64,000 bases of DNA. It comes from Variovorax paradoxus. Lineage in GTDB: Bacteria; Pseudomonadota; Gammaproteobacteria; Burkholderiales; Burkholderiaceae_C. A program made the translations under genes and the position numbers. Below, one piece after another: positions 9,864-19,108 of this stretch. Where the stretch lies: the NCBI GenBank assembly GCA_016806145.1, contig CP063166.1:3658001-3722000 (forward strand). The letters run 5' to 3'. Below the pieces are notes generated by a model that searched no databases, was not told the origin of the DNA, and was given only the letters and a program-made list of their open reading frames with translations. Position 1 is the stretch's first letter. Every line of letters starts with the position of its first letter.

Positions 9864-11270
9864 TCAGATCGGCAGCGCGATCAGGTCGTGCCCCTCGGCG
9901 CCCACGATGCGCGCGCGCGTGAACTCCCCCACCTTGAGCGTCTTGCTGATCTTCTCGGGCGGCAGCAGCCGCACGGTGCCGTCGATCTCTGGCGCGTCGG
10001 CGTAGGTGCGTCCCACGCCGCCCTTGCGACCCATCGCCGGCGCGGAGTCGACCAGCACCTGCATCGTGGCGCCCACGCGCTCCTGCAGCTTGGCGATCGA
10101 CACCGCCTCGGCCACCTCCATGAAGCGCGCGCGACGTGCTTCACGCTCGGCCTCGGGCAGCATGCCGGGGATGTCGTTGGCGGTGGCGCCCTCGACCGGG
10201 CTGTAGGCAAAGCAGCCCGCGCGATCGATGCGCGCTTCGCGGATGAAGTCGAGCAGGTGCTCGAATTCCTCTTCCGTCTCGCCCGGGAAACCGGCGATGA
10301 AGGTGCTGCGGATCACGAGCTCCGGGCACACCTCGCGCCAGCGCGCGATGCGCTCGAGGTTCTTCTCGCCGCTCGCGGGGCGCTTCATGCGGCGCAGCAC
10401 GTCGGGATGGCTGTGCTGCAGCGGCACGTCGAGGTAAGGCAGCACCTTGCCGCTGGCCATCAGCGGAATGACCTCGTCCACGCTCGGATAGGGATAGACG
10501 TAGTGCAGCCGCACCCAGGCGCCATAGGGCTCGGCGATCTCGCCGAGCGTGCGCACCAGCTCGAGCATGCGGGTCTTGACCGGCTTGCCGTCCCAGAACC
10601 CGGTGCGGTACTTGACGTCCACGCCATAGGCCGAGGTGTCCTGGCTGATCACCAGCAGTTCCTTCACGCCGCCCTCGAACAGCGCCTTCGCCTCGCTCAG
10701 CACATCGCCCACGGGCCGCGACACGAGGTCGCCGCGCATCGAGGGAATGATGCAGAAGGTGCAGCGGTGGTTGCAGCCCTCGCTGATCTTCAGGTAGGCA
10801 TAGTGGCGCGGCGTGAGCTTGAGGCCCGCCACGCCGAAGCTGTTGGGCACCAGGTCGACGAAGGGATCGTGCGGCTTCGGCAGATTGGCATGCACCGCAT
10901 CCATCACCTCCTGCGTGGCATGCGGACCGGTGACGGCCAGCACGCTGGGGTGCATCTGCTTGACCAGGTTGCCGCCCTGGTCGCCAGTCTTGGCACCCAG
11001 GCAGCCGGTGACGATCACCCGGCCGTTCTCGGCCAGCGCCTCGCCGATGGTGTCCAGGCTTTCCCGGACGGCATCGTCGATGAAGCCGCAGGTGTTGACG
11101 ATCACCAGGTCGGCGCCCTCGAAGGACTTGGCGGTCTGGTAGCCCTCGGCGCTCAGCTGCGTGAGGATCAATTCGGAATCGGTCAGGGCTTTGGGACAGC
11201 CCAGGCTCACGAAACCGACCTTGGGGGCGGCCGTCGTGGCTGTTCTTTCGTGGGAGGCAACTTCGCTCAT
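9864..11270 (-). CDS. rimO: Ribosomal protein S12 methylthiotransferase RimO
   Basis: RimO is a radical-SAM methylthiotransferase that modifies Asp88 of ribosomal protein S12. The 468-aa protein has an N-terminal UPF0004 domain with its three cluster cysteines ([28 protein letters not shown]), the radical-SAM motif [11 protein letters not shown] with CX3CX2C at about residue 165, and a C-terminal TRAM domain. The PKALTDSE signature separates it from MiaB. The ATG at 11270 gives a short extra N-terminus ([10 protein letters not shown]) before VGFVSLGC, which is common in this family. Confidence 0.96.
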   Translation of the reverse strand: MSEVASHERTATTAAPKVGFVSLGCPKALTDSELILTQLSAEGYQTAKSFEGADLVIVNTCGFIDDAVRESLDTIGEALAENGRVIVTGCLGAKTGDQGGNLVKQMHPSVLAVTGPHATQEVMDAVHANLPKPHDPFVDLVPNSFGVAGLKLTPRHYAYLKISEGCNHRCTFCIIPSMRGDLVSRPVGDVLSEAKALFEGGVKELLVISQDTSAYGVDVKYRTGFWDGKPVKTRMLELVRTLGEIAEPYGAWVRLHYVYPYPSVDEVIPLMASGKVLPYLDVPLQHSHPDVLRRMKRPASGEKNLERIARWREVCPELVIRSTFIAGFPGETEEEFEHLLDFIREARIDRAGCFAYSPVEGATANDIPGMLPEAEREARRARFMEVAEAVSIAKLQERVGATMQVLVDSAPAMGRKGGVGRTYADAPEIDGTVRLLPPEKISKTLKVGEFTRARIVGAEGHDLIALPI

Positions 11271-11309
11271 AGCCTCCTATTGTCCCAGCTATCTGGGACG
11301 ACAGGTATT

Positions 11310-11906
11310 TCAGGGACGCTTGATGCCAAAGGCGCCCAATACCTGCTCGGTGCTTTTCTGCATCTGCTCCTGCATCTGCAGGAACACGTTCTTCGATTGC
11401 TCCACGTAGTTGCCCATCAGGCCCTGCAGCATCGGCGACTGCATGCTCATGAAGCGCGACCACATCTCGGGCGTCAGGCCCTCGGCTTTTTCGGAGAGCT
11501 GCGCCTGCACCTCGGTCATCGCCTGGATGTTCTTTTCGAGATAGGGCGCCATGTAGCTCTGCATGGCCTGGCCGTAGAAGCGGATGATGTTGGCCAGCAC
11601 CTGCTCGGTGAACATCGGCGCACCGCCCGCCTCTTCTTCGAGAATGATCTGCAGCAGGATGCTGCGCGTGAGGTCGTCGCCGGTCTTGGCATCGCGCACC
11701 ACGAACTGGGCGCGCTCGATCACCAGTTGCTTGACCTCGGTCAGCGTGATGTAGGTGGACGTCTCGGTGTCGTAGAGCCTTCGGTTCGGGTACTTCTTGA
11801 TCACACGCTGTACCGGCTTGACCCCGGACTTCTTGCTCTGCACTGCGGACTCCTTCACATGGACGCCCATGTCATCGGATGATTCTAGGGAGCGGTTTTG
11901 CTGCAT
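11310..11906 (-). CDS. phaR: Polyhydroxyalkanoate synthesis repressor PhaR
   Basis: PhaR binds DNA and PHB granules and represses phasin and its own synthesis until polymer accumulates. The protein has the PHB_acc_N DNA-binding domain with KKYPNRRLYDTETSTYITL (about residues 40-58), followed by accumulation-regulator domains rich in helices (FYGQAMQSYMAPYLEKN). The frame from 11906 gives 198 aa; a second ATG at 11870 (MGVHVKES) gives 186 aa and may be the true start, since neither has a clear ribosome site. It fits with bdhA at 16153 as part of PHB metabolism. Confidence 0.93.
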   Translation of the reverse strand: MQQNRSLESSDDMGVHVKESAVQSKKSGVKPVQRVIKKYPNRRLYDTETSTYITLTEVKQLVIERAQFVVRDAKTGDDLTRSILLQIILEEEAGGAPMFTEQVLANIIRFYGQAMQSYMAPYLEKNIQAMTEVQAQLSEKAEGLTPEMWSRFMSMQSPMLQGLMGNYVEQSKNVFLQMQEQMQKSTEQVLGAFGIKRP

Positions 11907-11951
11907 CGCGACAAGGTTTACCCTGACCGCGCGCGACCGGCGGTCGCGCCT

Positions 11952-12320
11952 TCACTCCGCGGCGGTGGCGTATTCGGCGCCGCAAGCCGCGCAGGCGGCC
12001 GATTCGGGCCGCTCCGCGCTCTCCTCGCGGAAGCGCAACGGGCTCTTGTGCCCGTAGACCACCCAGCAACGCGGGCAATGTTCGTGGCCGACCGTCGGCA
12101 GATAGGCGCGGGCGCGCTGCTCGGCGCGCTCCTGCGTGACCGGCATGCCCTGCCGCGCCGCGCGCTCGACCTCGCGCGCGGCCATGGTGTCGAGGCGCCC
12201 GCCCGCGCGGTCGTTGATGCCGTAGACGGCGCGCGCGAACTCGATCGGCGCCTGCTTCATCAGCGCGGCCAAACGCGCCTGCGCGCGCTCGCGATCCACC
12301 ACGATCGATCGCGCGCTCAT
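11952..12320 (-). CDS. Small zinc-ribbon-like protein, unknown function
   Basis: A 122-aa protein of unknown role. The N-terminal two thirds is helical, charged and Ala/Arg-rich. The C-terminal part holds two cysteine pairs, CPRCW (about residue 82) and CAACG (about 112), spaced like a treble-clef or zinc-ribbon site. The ATG at 12320 follows a GGGATCATCC region without a strong ribosome site. It is in line with phaR, 45 nt upstream of it, but nothing ties the two functionally. Confidence 0.65.
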   Translation of the reverse strand: MSARSIVVDRERAQARLAALMKQAPIEFARAVYGINDRAGGRLDTMAAREVERAARQGMPVTQERAEQRARAYLPTVGHEHCPRCWVVYGHKSPLRFREESAERPESAACAACGAEYATAAE

Positions 12321-12747
12321 CGGATGATCCCCGAGGGGAAATGAAAAGAAAAAAGGCTCTGCACGGCAGCCAAGTTAGCACAAGAAAATGGCCCGGTGGT
12401 TGCCCGTGGCGGACATCCGAATGGGCGATTGCCACGATAGGAACCCAGCCGAAGGGCTGGTCCTTCCGTCCGGCGAATGGCCGATCCAGGGAATGGCGCC
12501 CGGTCGGACCCAGGCAGCTCTGCGAAAAAGATTCTACCCACGGGTAGGATCCTCTTTCGCCCCGTCAGCCACAGCCCGCCTCGAGCGCCCCAACCCTGAT
12601 CCGCGAAGGACGCATCGACGTCGCGCCAGAATCACGGATGGGATGAAGAGACAGGAGATGAAGCTTCGGGCTTCACTGCAAGGGGGAGAGGAATCTCCCC
12701 GAAATCTCCCGTTGGGCCTGAAGACTGGTCTTCTTCAGAGGGAGATT
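12321..12747. other. Non-coding stretch between small zinc-ribbon gene and tRNA-Val
   Basis: About 430 bases with no convincing gene; the open frames here have no ribosome sites or recognisable content. It holds three hairpin candidates: CTACCC-AC-GGGTAG at 12534-12547, GGGGAGA...TCTCCCC near 12690, and CTGAAGA...TCTTCAG just after the tRNA-Val 3' end. On the minus strand these would lie in the trailer of the tRNA transcript. Confidence 0.6.
12525..12550 (-). terminator. Candidate terminator of the tRNA-Val transcript
   Basis: On the minus strand an imperfect palindrome GATcCTACCC-GT-GGGTAGaATC is followed by CTTTTTC. The two-base turn would have to open to a four-base loop, leaving a stem of about 5 bp plus flanking pairs. 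It lies about 200 nt past the tRNA, so it could equally be an operator for the gene at 11952. Confidence 0.35.
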
Positions 12748-12824
12748 TGGTAGGCGCGATTGGACTCGAACCAACGACCCCCACCATGTCAAGGTGGTGC
12801 TCTAACCAGCTGAGCTACGCGCCT
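12748..12824 (-). tRNA. tRNA-Val (anticodon GAC)
   Basis: 77 nt with encoded CCA. The acceptor AGGCGCG pairs with CGCGCCT, followed by TAGCTC at positions 8-13, a D-arm CAGCTGGTTAGAGC, an anticodon arm CCACC-TTGACAT-GGTGG (anticodon GAC) and T-loop TTCGAGT. A TATACT (12852-12847, minus strand) about 22 nt upstream could be its -10. It lies just downstream of relA on the same strand. Confidence 0.97.
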
Positions 12825-12891
12825 GCGATTGTTTCGAGAAGCTGAAAGTATAGCAGGAGAAATGGCGGTTTCCGGACACGCCGCCGCTTTT

Positions 12892-15126
12892 TCATCGACG
12901 TCGCGCGGATCGCACGCCTGCCACCGCCGTGACCACGTTGAGCACCTGCGCGAGACGCGCCGCGTCGGCGATCTCCACGGTGAAGGTCATCCATGCCGTG
13001 CCCTTGACTGACTGCGTCTGCACGCCGATCACGTTCATCTTCTCGCGCGCGAAGACATCGGAGATGTCGCGCAGCAGGCCCTGCCGGTCGGCCGCTTCCA
13101 CGGCGACGTCGACCGCATAGACCGGCGCCTCGCCCTTGGTAGAGCCCCACTCCACGTCGATCACGCGCTCGCCGTCGCGCGAGGCCATCGTGCGGAAGTT
13201 GCTGCAGTCCACGCGGTGCACGCTCACGCCGTGGCCGCGCGTGACGAAGCCCGCGATGGCATCGGGCGGTGCCGGCTTGCAGCACTTCGCGAGCTGCGTC
13301 ATCAGCGAGGAGACACCGACCACCAGCACGCCACCCTTGCCCGATTTCTCGCTGGCACGCGGCTTCTTGATCTGCACGCCGTCGTCGGGATTCGCCGGCG
13401 GCTCGGGCGGACGCAGCAGCGTTTCGATGTTGCGCAGCGAGAACTCGTCCTTGCCGACCACTTCGAACAATTGGTCCGCCGACTTGAAACCCAGTTGCGA
13501 TGCGAGGTCCTCGAGCCGCATGGCCGTGCGGCCTTCGCGCTGCAGCAGCTTCTCGACCGCCTCGCGGCCGCGCGCCACCGTCTCGTGCGTGATCTGGGCA
13601 TTGAACCAGGCGCGCACCTTGGCGCGCGCGCGATGGCTCGCGAGATAGCCGAGCTCCGCGTTGAGCCAGTCGCGCGACGGGCCGCCTTCCTTGGCCGCGA
13701 TGACTTCCACCGTCTGCCCGTTCGACAGCGGCGTGTTCAGCGGCACCATCGCGCCGTCGACGCGCGCGCCGCGGCAGCGATGGCCCAGCGTGGTGTGCAC
13801 GGTGTAGGCGAAGTCGACCGGCGTCGCGCCCTGCGGCAGCTCGACGATCGCCGCGTCCGGCGTCAGCACGTAGATGCGGTCGTCGAACAGGCCCTGGCCC
13901 TGCAGGCCGCCCGACAGATCGCGTTCCCACGCCAGCAGCTGGCGCAGCACCGCGATCTTGGCGTCGTACTCGCCGCTGGCCCACACGCCCGCGTAGCCCT
14001 TGTGGCCCGCTTCCTTGTAGGCCCAGTGCGCCGCCACACCATGCTCGGCGTGGTCGTGCATTTCCTCGGTGCGGATCTGGATCTCGATCGGCTTGCCCAC
14101 CTGGCCGTCGACCAGCGCGCGCACCACCGTGTGCAGCGACTGGTAGCCGTTGGGCTTGGGCCGCGCGATGTAGTCGTCGAACTCCTCGTCGATCGGCTGG
14201 AAGTGCGAATGCACCCAGGCCAGCGCCGCGTAGCAGTCCTTCACGTCGGGCACCACCACGCGCAACGCGAGGATGTCGAAGACCTGCGCGAAGTCGAGCG
14301 ACTTGCCGCGCATCTTCTTGACGATGCTGTAGATGTTCTTCGGCCGCCCCTGCACCGTGGCACGGATGCCCTCGGCATGCAGCTCGCCCTCGAGCCGCGA
14401 GCGCAACTGCTCGACGTAGCTCTCGCGCTCGATGCGCTTCTCGTCGAGCAGGCGCGCGATCAGCTTGTAGGTTTCGGGCTCGAGGAAGCGGAACGAGAGG
14501 TCCTCGATCTCCCACTTGACCTGCCAGATCCCGAGCCGGTTGGCGAGCGGCGCGAACACCTGCAGCGACTCGCGCGCCACGCCCTCGGGCACGGGCTGCT
14601 TGCTGGCGGCCGCGTAGCGCAGCGTCTGCAGGCGCGAGGCCAGACGCAGCATGACCACGCGCAGGTCGCGCGAGAACGCCAGCAGCATCTTGCGCACGTT
14701 CTCGGTCTGGGCGCCCGCGCCCTCGTTCTGATGCGCGCGCGCCGCCGCGCGGGCCTGCTCCTGCACGCGCACGAGCTTGGTGGTTTCCACCGCCAGCGCG
14801 GCGAAGTTGTCGCCGAAGACCTTGGCGATGACTTCCTGCGGCCGGTTGAGGTGCGAGCAGGCGTAGACCAGGTAGCTCGCGCCCTGCATGGCCTCGGAGC
14901 CGCCCATCTTCTTGACGATGGCGGCCACCGCGTCGGCATGCGCCAGCGCGTTCTCGCCGGTGTCGAGCAGTTCGTCGACGATCAGCGGCTCGGCGAAGGC
15001 GCGCGCACGCGCGAGCATGTTCTCCATCACCGGCGAACGCTCGGCGGTGGCGGCCGACAGCGGATAGTCGACGACGATGCCGTCCGAAGCGGGCATCCCC
15101 TGGAGGCTGGAAGACTCGCGCTTCAC
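12892..15126 (-). CDS. relA: GTP pyrophosphokinase RelA (monofunctional (p)ppGpp synthetase)
   Basis: RelA makes (p)ppGpp on ribosomes stalled with uncharged tRNA, the stringent response. From a GTG at 15126 the protein is 744 aa, the usual length. The N-terminal hydrolase domain is degenerate: where bifunctional Rel/SpoT proteins have an HD(x)VED-type motif, this one reads YACSHLNRP (about residues 88-96). The synthetase domain is intact, with KPNGYQSLHT at about 324-333 and EIQIRTEEMHDHAEHG. A TGS domain (RIYVLTPDAAIVELPQG) and a C-terminal ACT domain follow. The GTG lies 7 nt past the upstream hydrolase stop with GAGGGCAGC before it; the open frame runs further upstream but over the hydrolase gene. 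A separate SpoT is expected elsewhere. Confidence 0.95.
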   Translation of the reverse strand: MKRESSSLQGMPASDGIVVDYPLSAATAERSPVMENMLARARAFAEPLIVDELLDTGENALAHADAVAAIVKKMGGSEAMQGASYLVYACSHLNRPQEVIAKVFGDNFAALAVETTKLVRVQEQARAAARAHQNEGAGAQTENVRKMLLAFSRDLRVVMLRLASRLQTLRYAAASKQPVPEGVARESLQVFAPLANRLGIWQVKWEIEDLSFRFLEPETYKLIARLLDEKRIERESYVEQLRSRLEGELHAEGIRATVQGRPKNIYSIVKKMRGKSLDFAQVFDILALRVVVPDVKDCYAALAWVHSHFQPIDEEFDDYIARPKPNGYQSLHTVVRALVDGQVGKPIEIQIRTEEMHDHAEHGVAAHWAYKEAGHKGYAGVWASGEYDAKIAVLRQLLAWERDLSGGLQGQGLFDDRIYVLTPDAAIVELPQGATPVDFAYTVHTTLGHRCRGARVDGAMVPLNTPLSNGQTVEVIAAKEGGPSRDWLNAELGYLASHRARAKVRAWFNAQITHETVARGREAVEKLLQREGRTAMRLEDLASQLGFKSADQLFEVVGKDEFSLRNIETLLRPPEPPANPDDGVQIKKPRASEKSGKGGVLVVGVSSLMTQLAKCCKPAPPDAIAGFVTRGHGVSVHRVDCSNFRTMASRDGERVIDVEWGSTKGEAPVYAVDVAVEAADRQGLLRDISDVFAREKMNVIGVQTQSVKGTAWMTFTVEIADAARLAQVLNVVTAVAGVRSARRR

Positions 15127-15133
15127 GCTGCCC

Positions 15134-16084
15134 TCAATCGAACAGGAAGTCCGCGACCACCGCGGCCTGCGCGGGATCGACGAAGGTCGGCGCATGGCCG
15201 ACGCCCTCGAACTCGACCAGCGCCGCATGCGGGCCGCGCTGCGTCATCGCGATGGCGGTCTCGCGCGACAGCAGATCGGACTGGGCGCCGCGCGTGACCA
15301 GCACGCGCGCCGTGATCGCGTCGTAGAGGCCCCACATGATGGCGCCGCCCTGTGCCGCGGCCTCGGGGGTGATGGCGCGCAGGCCGACCGCGAGCGCCGG
15401 GTCGTAGTGCAGCATCCAGGGGCCGTCCGCGCCGGCCGGTGCGTCGACCTTGGCCGCGCCATCGGCGCTGCGCTGCGAGGCCGGCACGACCATGGGCCGC
15501 GTGAGGTCGAGCCACTGCTCGGACGTGTGCGGACCGAAGCTGGTGGAGATCGCCCACAGCGCGTCGGCCGCCTGCTGCAGGTCGTCGTAGCGACCGCCCT
15601 GCCCCACGTAGGCCGCGATGCGCTGGATCGCCGCCGCCTCGATGGTCGGGCCGACGTCGTTGACGATGAAGCGCCGCACCGGTGCCGGCAGCGGCAGTTC
15701 CTTGTGGCCGGCCAGCACGAAGCCGATCAGGCCGCCCATGCTGGTGCCCACGTAGTCGAGCGTCTGGATCGGATGCTGCCCATGGAGCTGCGCGAGCAGC
15801 GCCACCATGTCGCCCGCGTACAGCGGCACCTGATAGGCCGCCGGGTCGCGCAGCCAGTCGCTGGCACCGCGGCCGGCCACGTCGGGGCAGACCACCCGCA
15901 CCCGGCCTTCGGCGCGCGCCACCAGTGCACGGGCCAGCGCGTCGAAATCGCGGCCCTGCCGGGTCAGGCCGTGCACGCAGAGCACCAGGTGAGGGCTGCC
16001 CGCGTCGCCCCACTGCCAATAGGCCATGCGGTGGCCGCCGTGGGGGTCGTTGCACGCCACGTGGTGAAGCGTCGGTTCGGTCAT
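15134..16084 (-). CDS. Alpha/beta-fold hydrolase
   Basis: A 316-aa serine hydrolase of unknown substrate. The oxyanion HGLTRQGRDF segment, the nucleophile elbow GTSMGGLIG (Ser in G-x-S-x-G) and the C-terminal GVGHAPTFV catalytic His are all present, with an Asp candidate in VTRGAQSDLL. The ATG at 16084 (MTEPTLHH) was preferred over an upstream in-frame ATG at 16126 because the extra residues are not family-like. The stop is 7 nt before the relA GTG, so the two are likely cotranscribed. It diverges from bdhA, and activity on a hydroxybutyrate-related ester is only a guess from that position. Confidence 0.88.
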   Translation of the reverse strand: MTEPTLHHVACNDPHGGHRMAYWQWGDAGSPHLVLCVHGLTRQGRDFDALARALVARAEGRVRVVCPDVAGRGASDWLRDPAAYQVPLYAGDMVALLAQLHGQHPIQTLDYVGTSMGGLIGFVLAGHKELPLPAPVRRFIVNDVGPTIEAAAIQRIAAYVGQGGRYDDLQQAADALWAISTSFGPHTSEQWLDLTRPMVVPASQRSADGAAKVDAPAGADGPWMLHYDPALAVGLRAITPEAAAQGGAIMWGLYDAITARVLVTRGAQSDLLSRETAIAMTQRGPHAALVEFEGVGHAPTFVDPAQAAVVADFLFD

Positions 16085-16152
16085 GGAAACAGGGCCGTTC
16101 TGGTGCGGATAATCTTCTCGTCGCATCCTAATTCATCCGGAGATTCATCTTC

Positions 16153-16923
<771 letters not shown>

Positions 16924-16933
16924 GAGAAAACAC

Positions 16934-16960
16934 GGGCGGGGCGCGCCAGGCGCCCCGCCC
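16934..16960. terminator. Bidirectional-type GC hairpin between bdhA and the SIMPL gene
   Basis: Perfect 11-bp stem GGGCGGGGCGC / GCGCCCCGCCC with a 5-nt loop, centred between two convergent stop codons. T-runs are weak on both sides (GTGTTTTC on the minus side). It probably ends transcription from either direction. Confidence 0.75.
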
Positions 16961-16969
16961 CGCAGCCCT

Positions 16970-17680
16970 TTACTTGAGCTGCACCGATCCCGAGACGTTG
17001 ACCACCACGCTGGTCTTGCCCGCCTCGATCGGCACCTGCGCGTCGGCCGAGAAGGACTTGGCCGCAGCCGCCATCATGCGCGGGCGGATCGGTCCGCCGT
17101 CGTTCGCATTCACCGACACCTCGCGCAGCGTGTAGCCCGCGAAGCCGAAGTTCTTCGACAGCTCGGTCGCCTTCTGCTTGAAGGCGTCGATCGCGAGCGT
17201 CTGCGCCTCGGCCTCGGTCTTGGCGCGCTGCTCGCGGCTCAGGCCGAAGCCCACGTTGCCGACGGTCAAGGTCGTGATGCGGCCGGCCGTCTGGGCGATG
17301 CGCGGGAAGTCGCGGCCCTCGAGCACGAGCTCGGCCGTGCCCTGCCAGCCGTTGATCTTGCCCTCGCGCGTGTAGCGCGGCGACAGGCTGAAGTTGCCGG
17401 TGCGCACGTCGAGCTGGCCGGCCTGCGCGTTCTTGCGCGCCTCGGTCAGCGCCGCGTCGAGCGCGGCCTTCAGCTGCGTCTGCACGCTGCCGGCATCGGT
17501 GCCGTCGCGCGTGGTCACGAGCGTCATGCTCAGCAGGTCCTGCTGCACCTCGACGGTTCCGTTCGCGCTGAGCTGCAGCACGTTCTGCGGCGGCGCCATG
17601 ACGGCGTTCTGCGCCATGGCCGCGCCGGCCATGCCGGCCCATGCGGCGCACGCCGCGATCAAGGTAATGGTTTTTTTCAA
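16970..17680 (-). CDS. Periplasmic SIMPL-domain (DUF541) protein
   Basis: 236 aa with a clear Sec signal peptide (MKKTITLIAACAAWAGMAGAAMAQ, predicted cut after the AMA-Q region at about residue 23), then a SIMPL/DUF541 domain. Family features seen are LQLSANGTVEVQQDLLSMTLVTTRDG and a C-terminal VVVNVSGSVQLK strand. The family forms oligomeric periplasmic or outer-membrane-associated proteins linked to oxidative stress; the role here is unknown. Next upstream on the same strand is another small exported protein. Confidence 0.87.
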   Translation of the reverse strand: MKKTITLIAACAAWAGMAGAAMAQNAVMAPPQNVLQLSANGTVEVQQDLLSMTLVTTRDGTDAGSVQTQLKAALDAALTEARKNAQAGQLDVRTGNFSLSPRYTREGKINGWQGTAELVLEGRDFPRIAQTAGRITTLTVGNVGFGLSREQRAKTEAEAQTLAIDAFKQKATELSKNFGFAGYTLREVSVNANDGGPIRPRMMAAAAKSFSADAQVPIEAGKTSVVVNVSGSVQLK

Positions 17681-17782
17681 GATGGCTCTCCCAGGTTGTA
17701 GGTACGTCGACGACGTACGAGAAGAAGACGGATGCTCGGTGCACCCGCCCTCGCGGCGCGAGCCGTGGCTCGCGCGCTGCGC

Positions 17783-18145
17783 TCAAGGTCGCTGGCTGCG
17801 CGGCGCGGGCAGGAGCCGCGCGGCCGGCATCGGTGCCGGCACGATGCGCTCGGCCGGCTGCGATTCTGCCGAATGCCCGGGGATGCCCGGCGCGGCCCAT
17901 TGACCGCGCACCTGCTGGCGCAATTCGTAGAGCTCGGCCGGCGTGAGACGCCGTCCCGCGATGGCTTCGCCGCGGCGCATCTCGTCGCGCTGCGCGGCGC
18001 GGTGCGCGGCCACCGCGGACCGCAGGTCGTTGCGGCGCCCCTCGGCCACCCGAAGGAATTCGGCCGCCGAAATCGACGGCACACAGGCACACGCGAGCAG
18101 AAGCAGGGGTGCGGCGGATGGAAGAAGTCTCTGCGCAAAAGTCAT
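17783..18145 (-). CDS. Small exported protein, unknown function
   Basis: A 120-aa protein starting at ATG 18145 (MTFAQRLLPS), with a hydrophobic export signal (LLLLACACVPSISAAEF). The cysteines in it do not make a clean lipobox, so either signal peptidase I cleavage after ISA-A or lipidation is possible. The mature part is charged and helical (RVAEGRRNDLRSAVAAHRAAQRDEMR...), with an R-L-T-P-A-E-L-Y-E-L-R-Q-Q-V-R motif, then a Pro-rich C-terminus. I do not recognise it; such proteins are frequent next to ompR/envZ in this group. It diverges from ompR. Confidence 0.7.
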   Translation of the reverse strand: MTFAQRLLPSAAPLLLLACACVPSISAAEFLRVAEGRRNDLRSAVAAHRAAQRDEMRRGEAIAGRRLTPAELYELRQQVRGQWAAPGIPGHSAESQPAERIVPAPMPAARLLPAPRSQRP

Positions 18146-18303
18146 AGGGCAGAGGCACTGTGCCACCGCCACGCTTACACCGGATGACTGGACCGCGAGC
18201 GGTCGCAAGTTTTGTAACTTAGTGTCAGTCTCAAAGCAAATCCGGCTCAACCGGCTTCCAACGCCTTCAGAATCGGCGCTGTTACAAATTCGACGTTGTA
18301 GAA

Positions 18304-19035
18304 ATGACTCAAGTTCCCGCTCGCACCGACAAGATCGTGATCGTCGACGATGACGCCCGCATCCGCGACCTGCTTCGCCGCTACCTGACCCAGGAAGGTT
18401 TCGAAGTGATCGTGGCCGAGGACGGCAAGGCGCTCAACCGCATCCTGTTGCGCGACACGGTCGACCTGATCGTGCTCGACCTGATGATGCCCGGCGAAGA
18501 CGGGCTGTCGATCTGCCGCCGCCTGCGTGCCGCCAACGACCGCACGCCGATCATCATGCTCACCGCCAAGGGCGAGGACGTCGACCGAATCGTCGGTCTC
18601 GAGGTCGGCGCCGACGACTACCTCGGCAAGCCCTTCAACCCGCGCGAACTGCTGGCCCGCGTGCACGCCGTGCTGCGCCGCCGTCCGCCGCTCGAGGCGC
18701 CCGGCGCGCCCTCGACCGAGAACGAGACCGTCACCTTCGGTCCCTTCACCTTCGACCTCGGCTCGCGCACGCTCAAGAAGGACGGCGAGGAACTCTCGCT
18801 GACCACCGGCGAGTTCGCGATGCTCAAGGCGCTGGTGCGCCACCCGCGCCAGCCGCTGTCGCGCGAGAAGCTGGCCCAGCTCGCGCGCGGTCGCGAGTTC
18901 GAGCCCTTCGACCGCAGCCTCGACGTGCAGATCTCGCGCCTGCGCAAGCTGGTCGAGTCCGACGCCGCGGCACCGCGCTACATCCAGACGGTGTGGGGCG
19001 TGGGCTACGTCTTCGTGCCGGACGGCACGGCCTGA
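18304..19035 (+). CDS. ompR: OmpR-family response regulator
   Basis: 243-aa two-component response regulator. The receiver domain has the acidic pocket VDDD at residues 15-17, phospho-acceptor Asp59 in VLDLMMPGEDG, Thr in MLTAKGED and Lys in GKPFNPREL. The C-terminal winged helix (about 140-235) has the RRPPLE-linker, LTTGEFAMLKALV, the recognition helix RSLDVQISRLRKLVE and the wing YIQTVWGVGYVF. The protein most resembles OmpR itself. It is followed by its sensor kinase on the same strand, so the pair should form one operon. A role in osmotic or porin control is inferred from the family. Confidence 0.95.
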   Translation: MTQVPARTDKIVIVDDDARIRDLLRRYLTQEGFEVIVAEDGKALNRILLRDTVDLIVLDLMMPGEDGLSICRRLRAANDRTPIIMLTAKGEDVDRIVGLEVGADDYLGKPFNPRELLARVHAVLRRRPPLEAPGAPSTENETVTFGPFTFDLGSRTLKKDGEELSLTTGEFAMLKALVRHPRQPLSREKLAQLARGREFEPFDRSLDVQISRLRKLVESDAAAPRYIQTVWGVGYVFVPDGTA

Positions 19036-19108
19036 CGCGGCACCAGCGGTGGCCATCGGCCTCCCCTCCGGAAGAGAAAGTCCCCAGGAGGACGGCGCCC
19101 AGGTCACG

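Noticed and set aside
12388..12753. A 121-codon open frame before tRNA-Val
   Set aside because: It has no ribosome site or protein-like motifs and runs into the tRNA 3' region.
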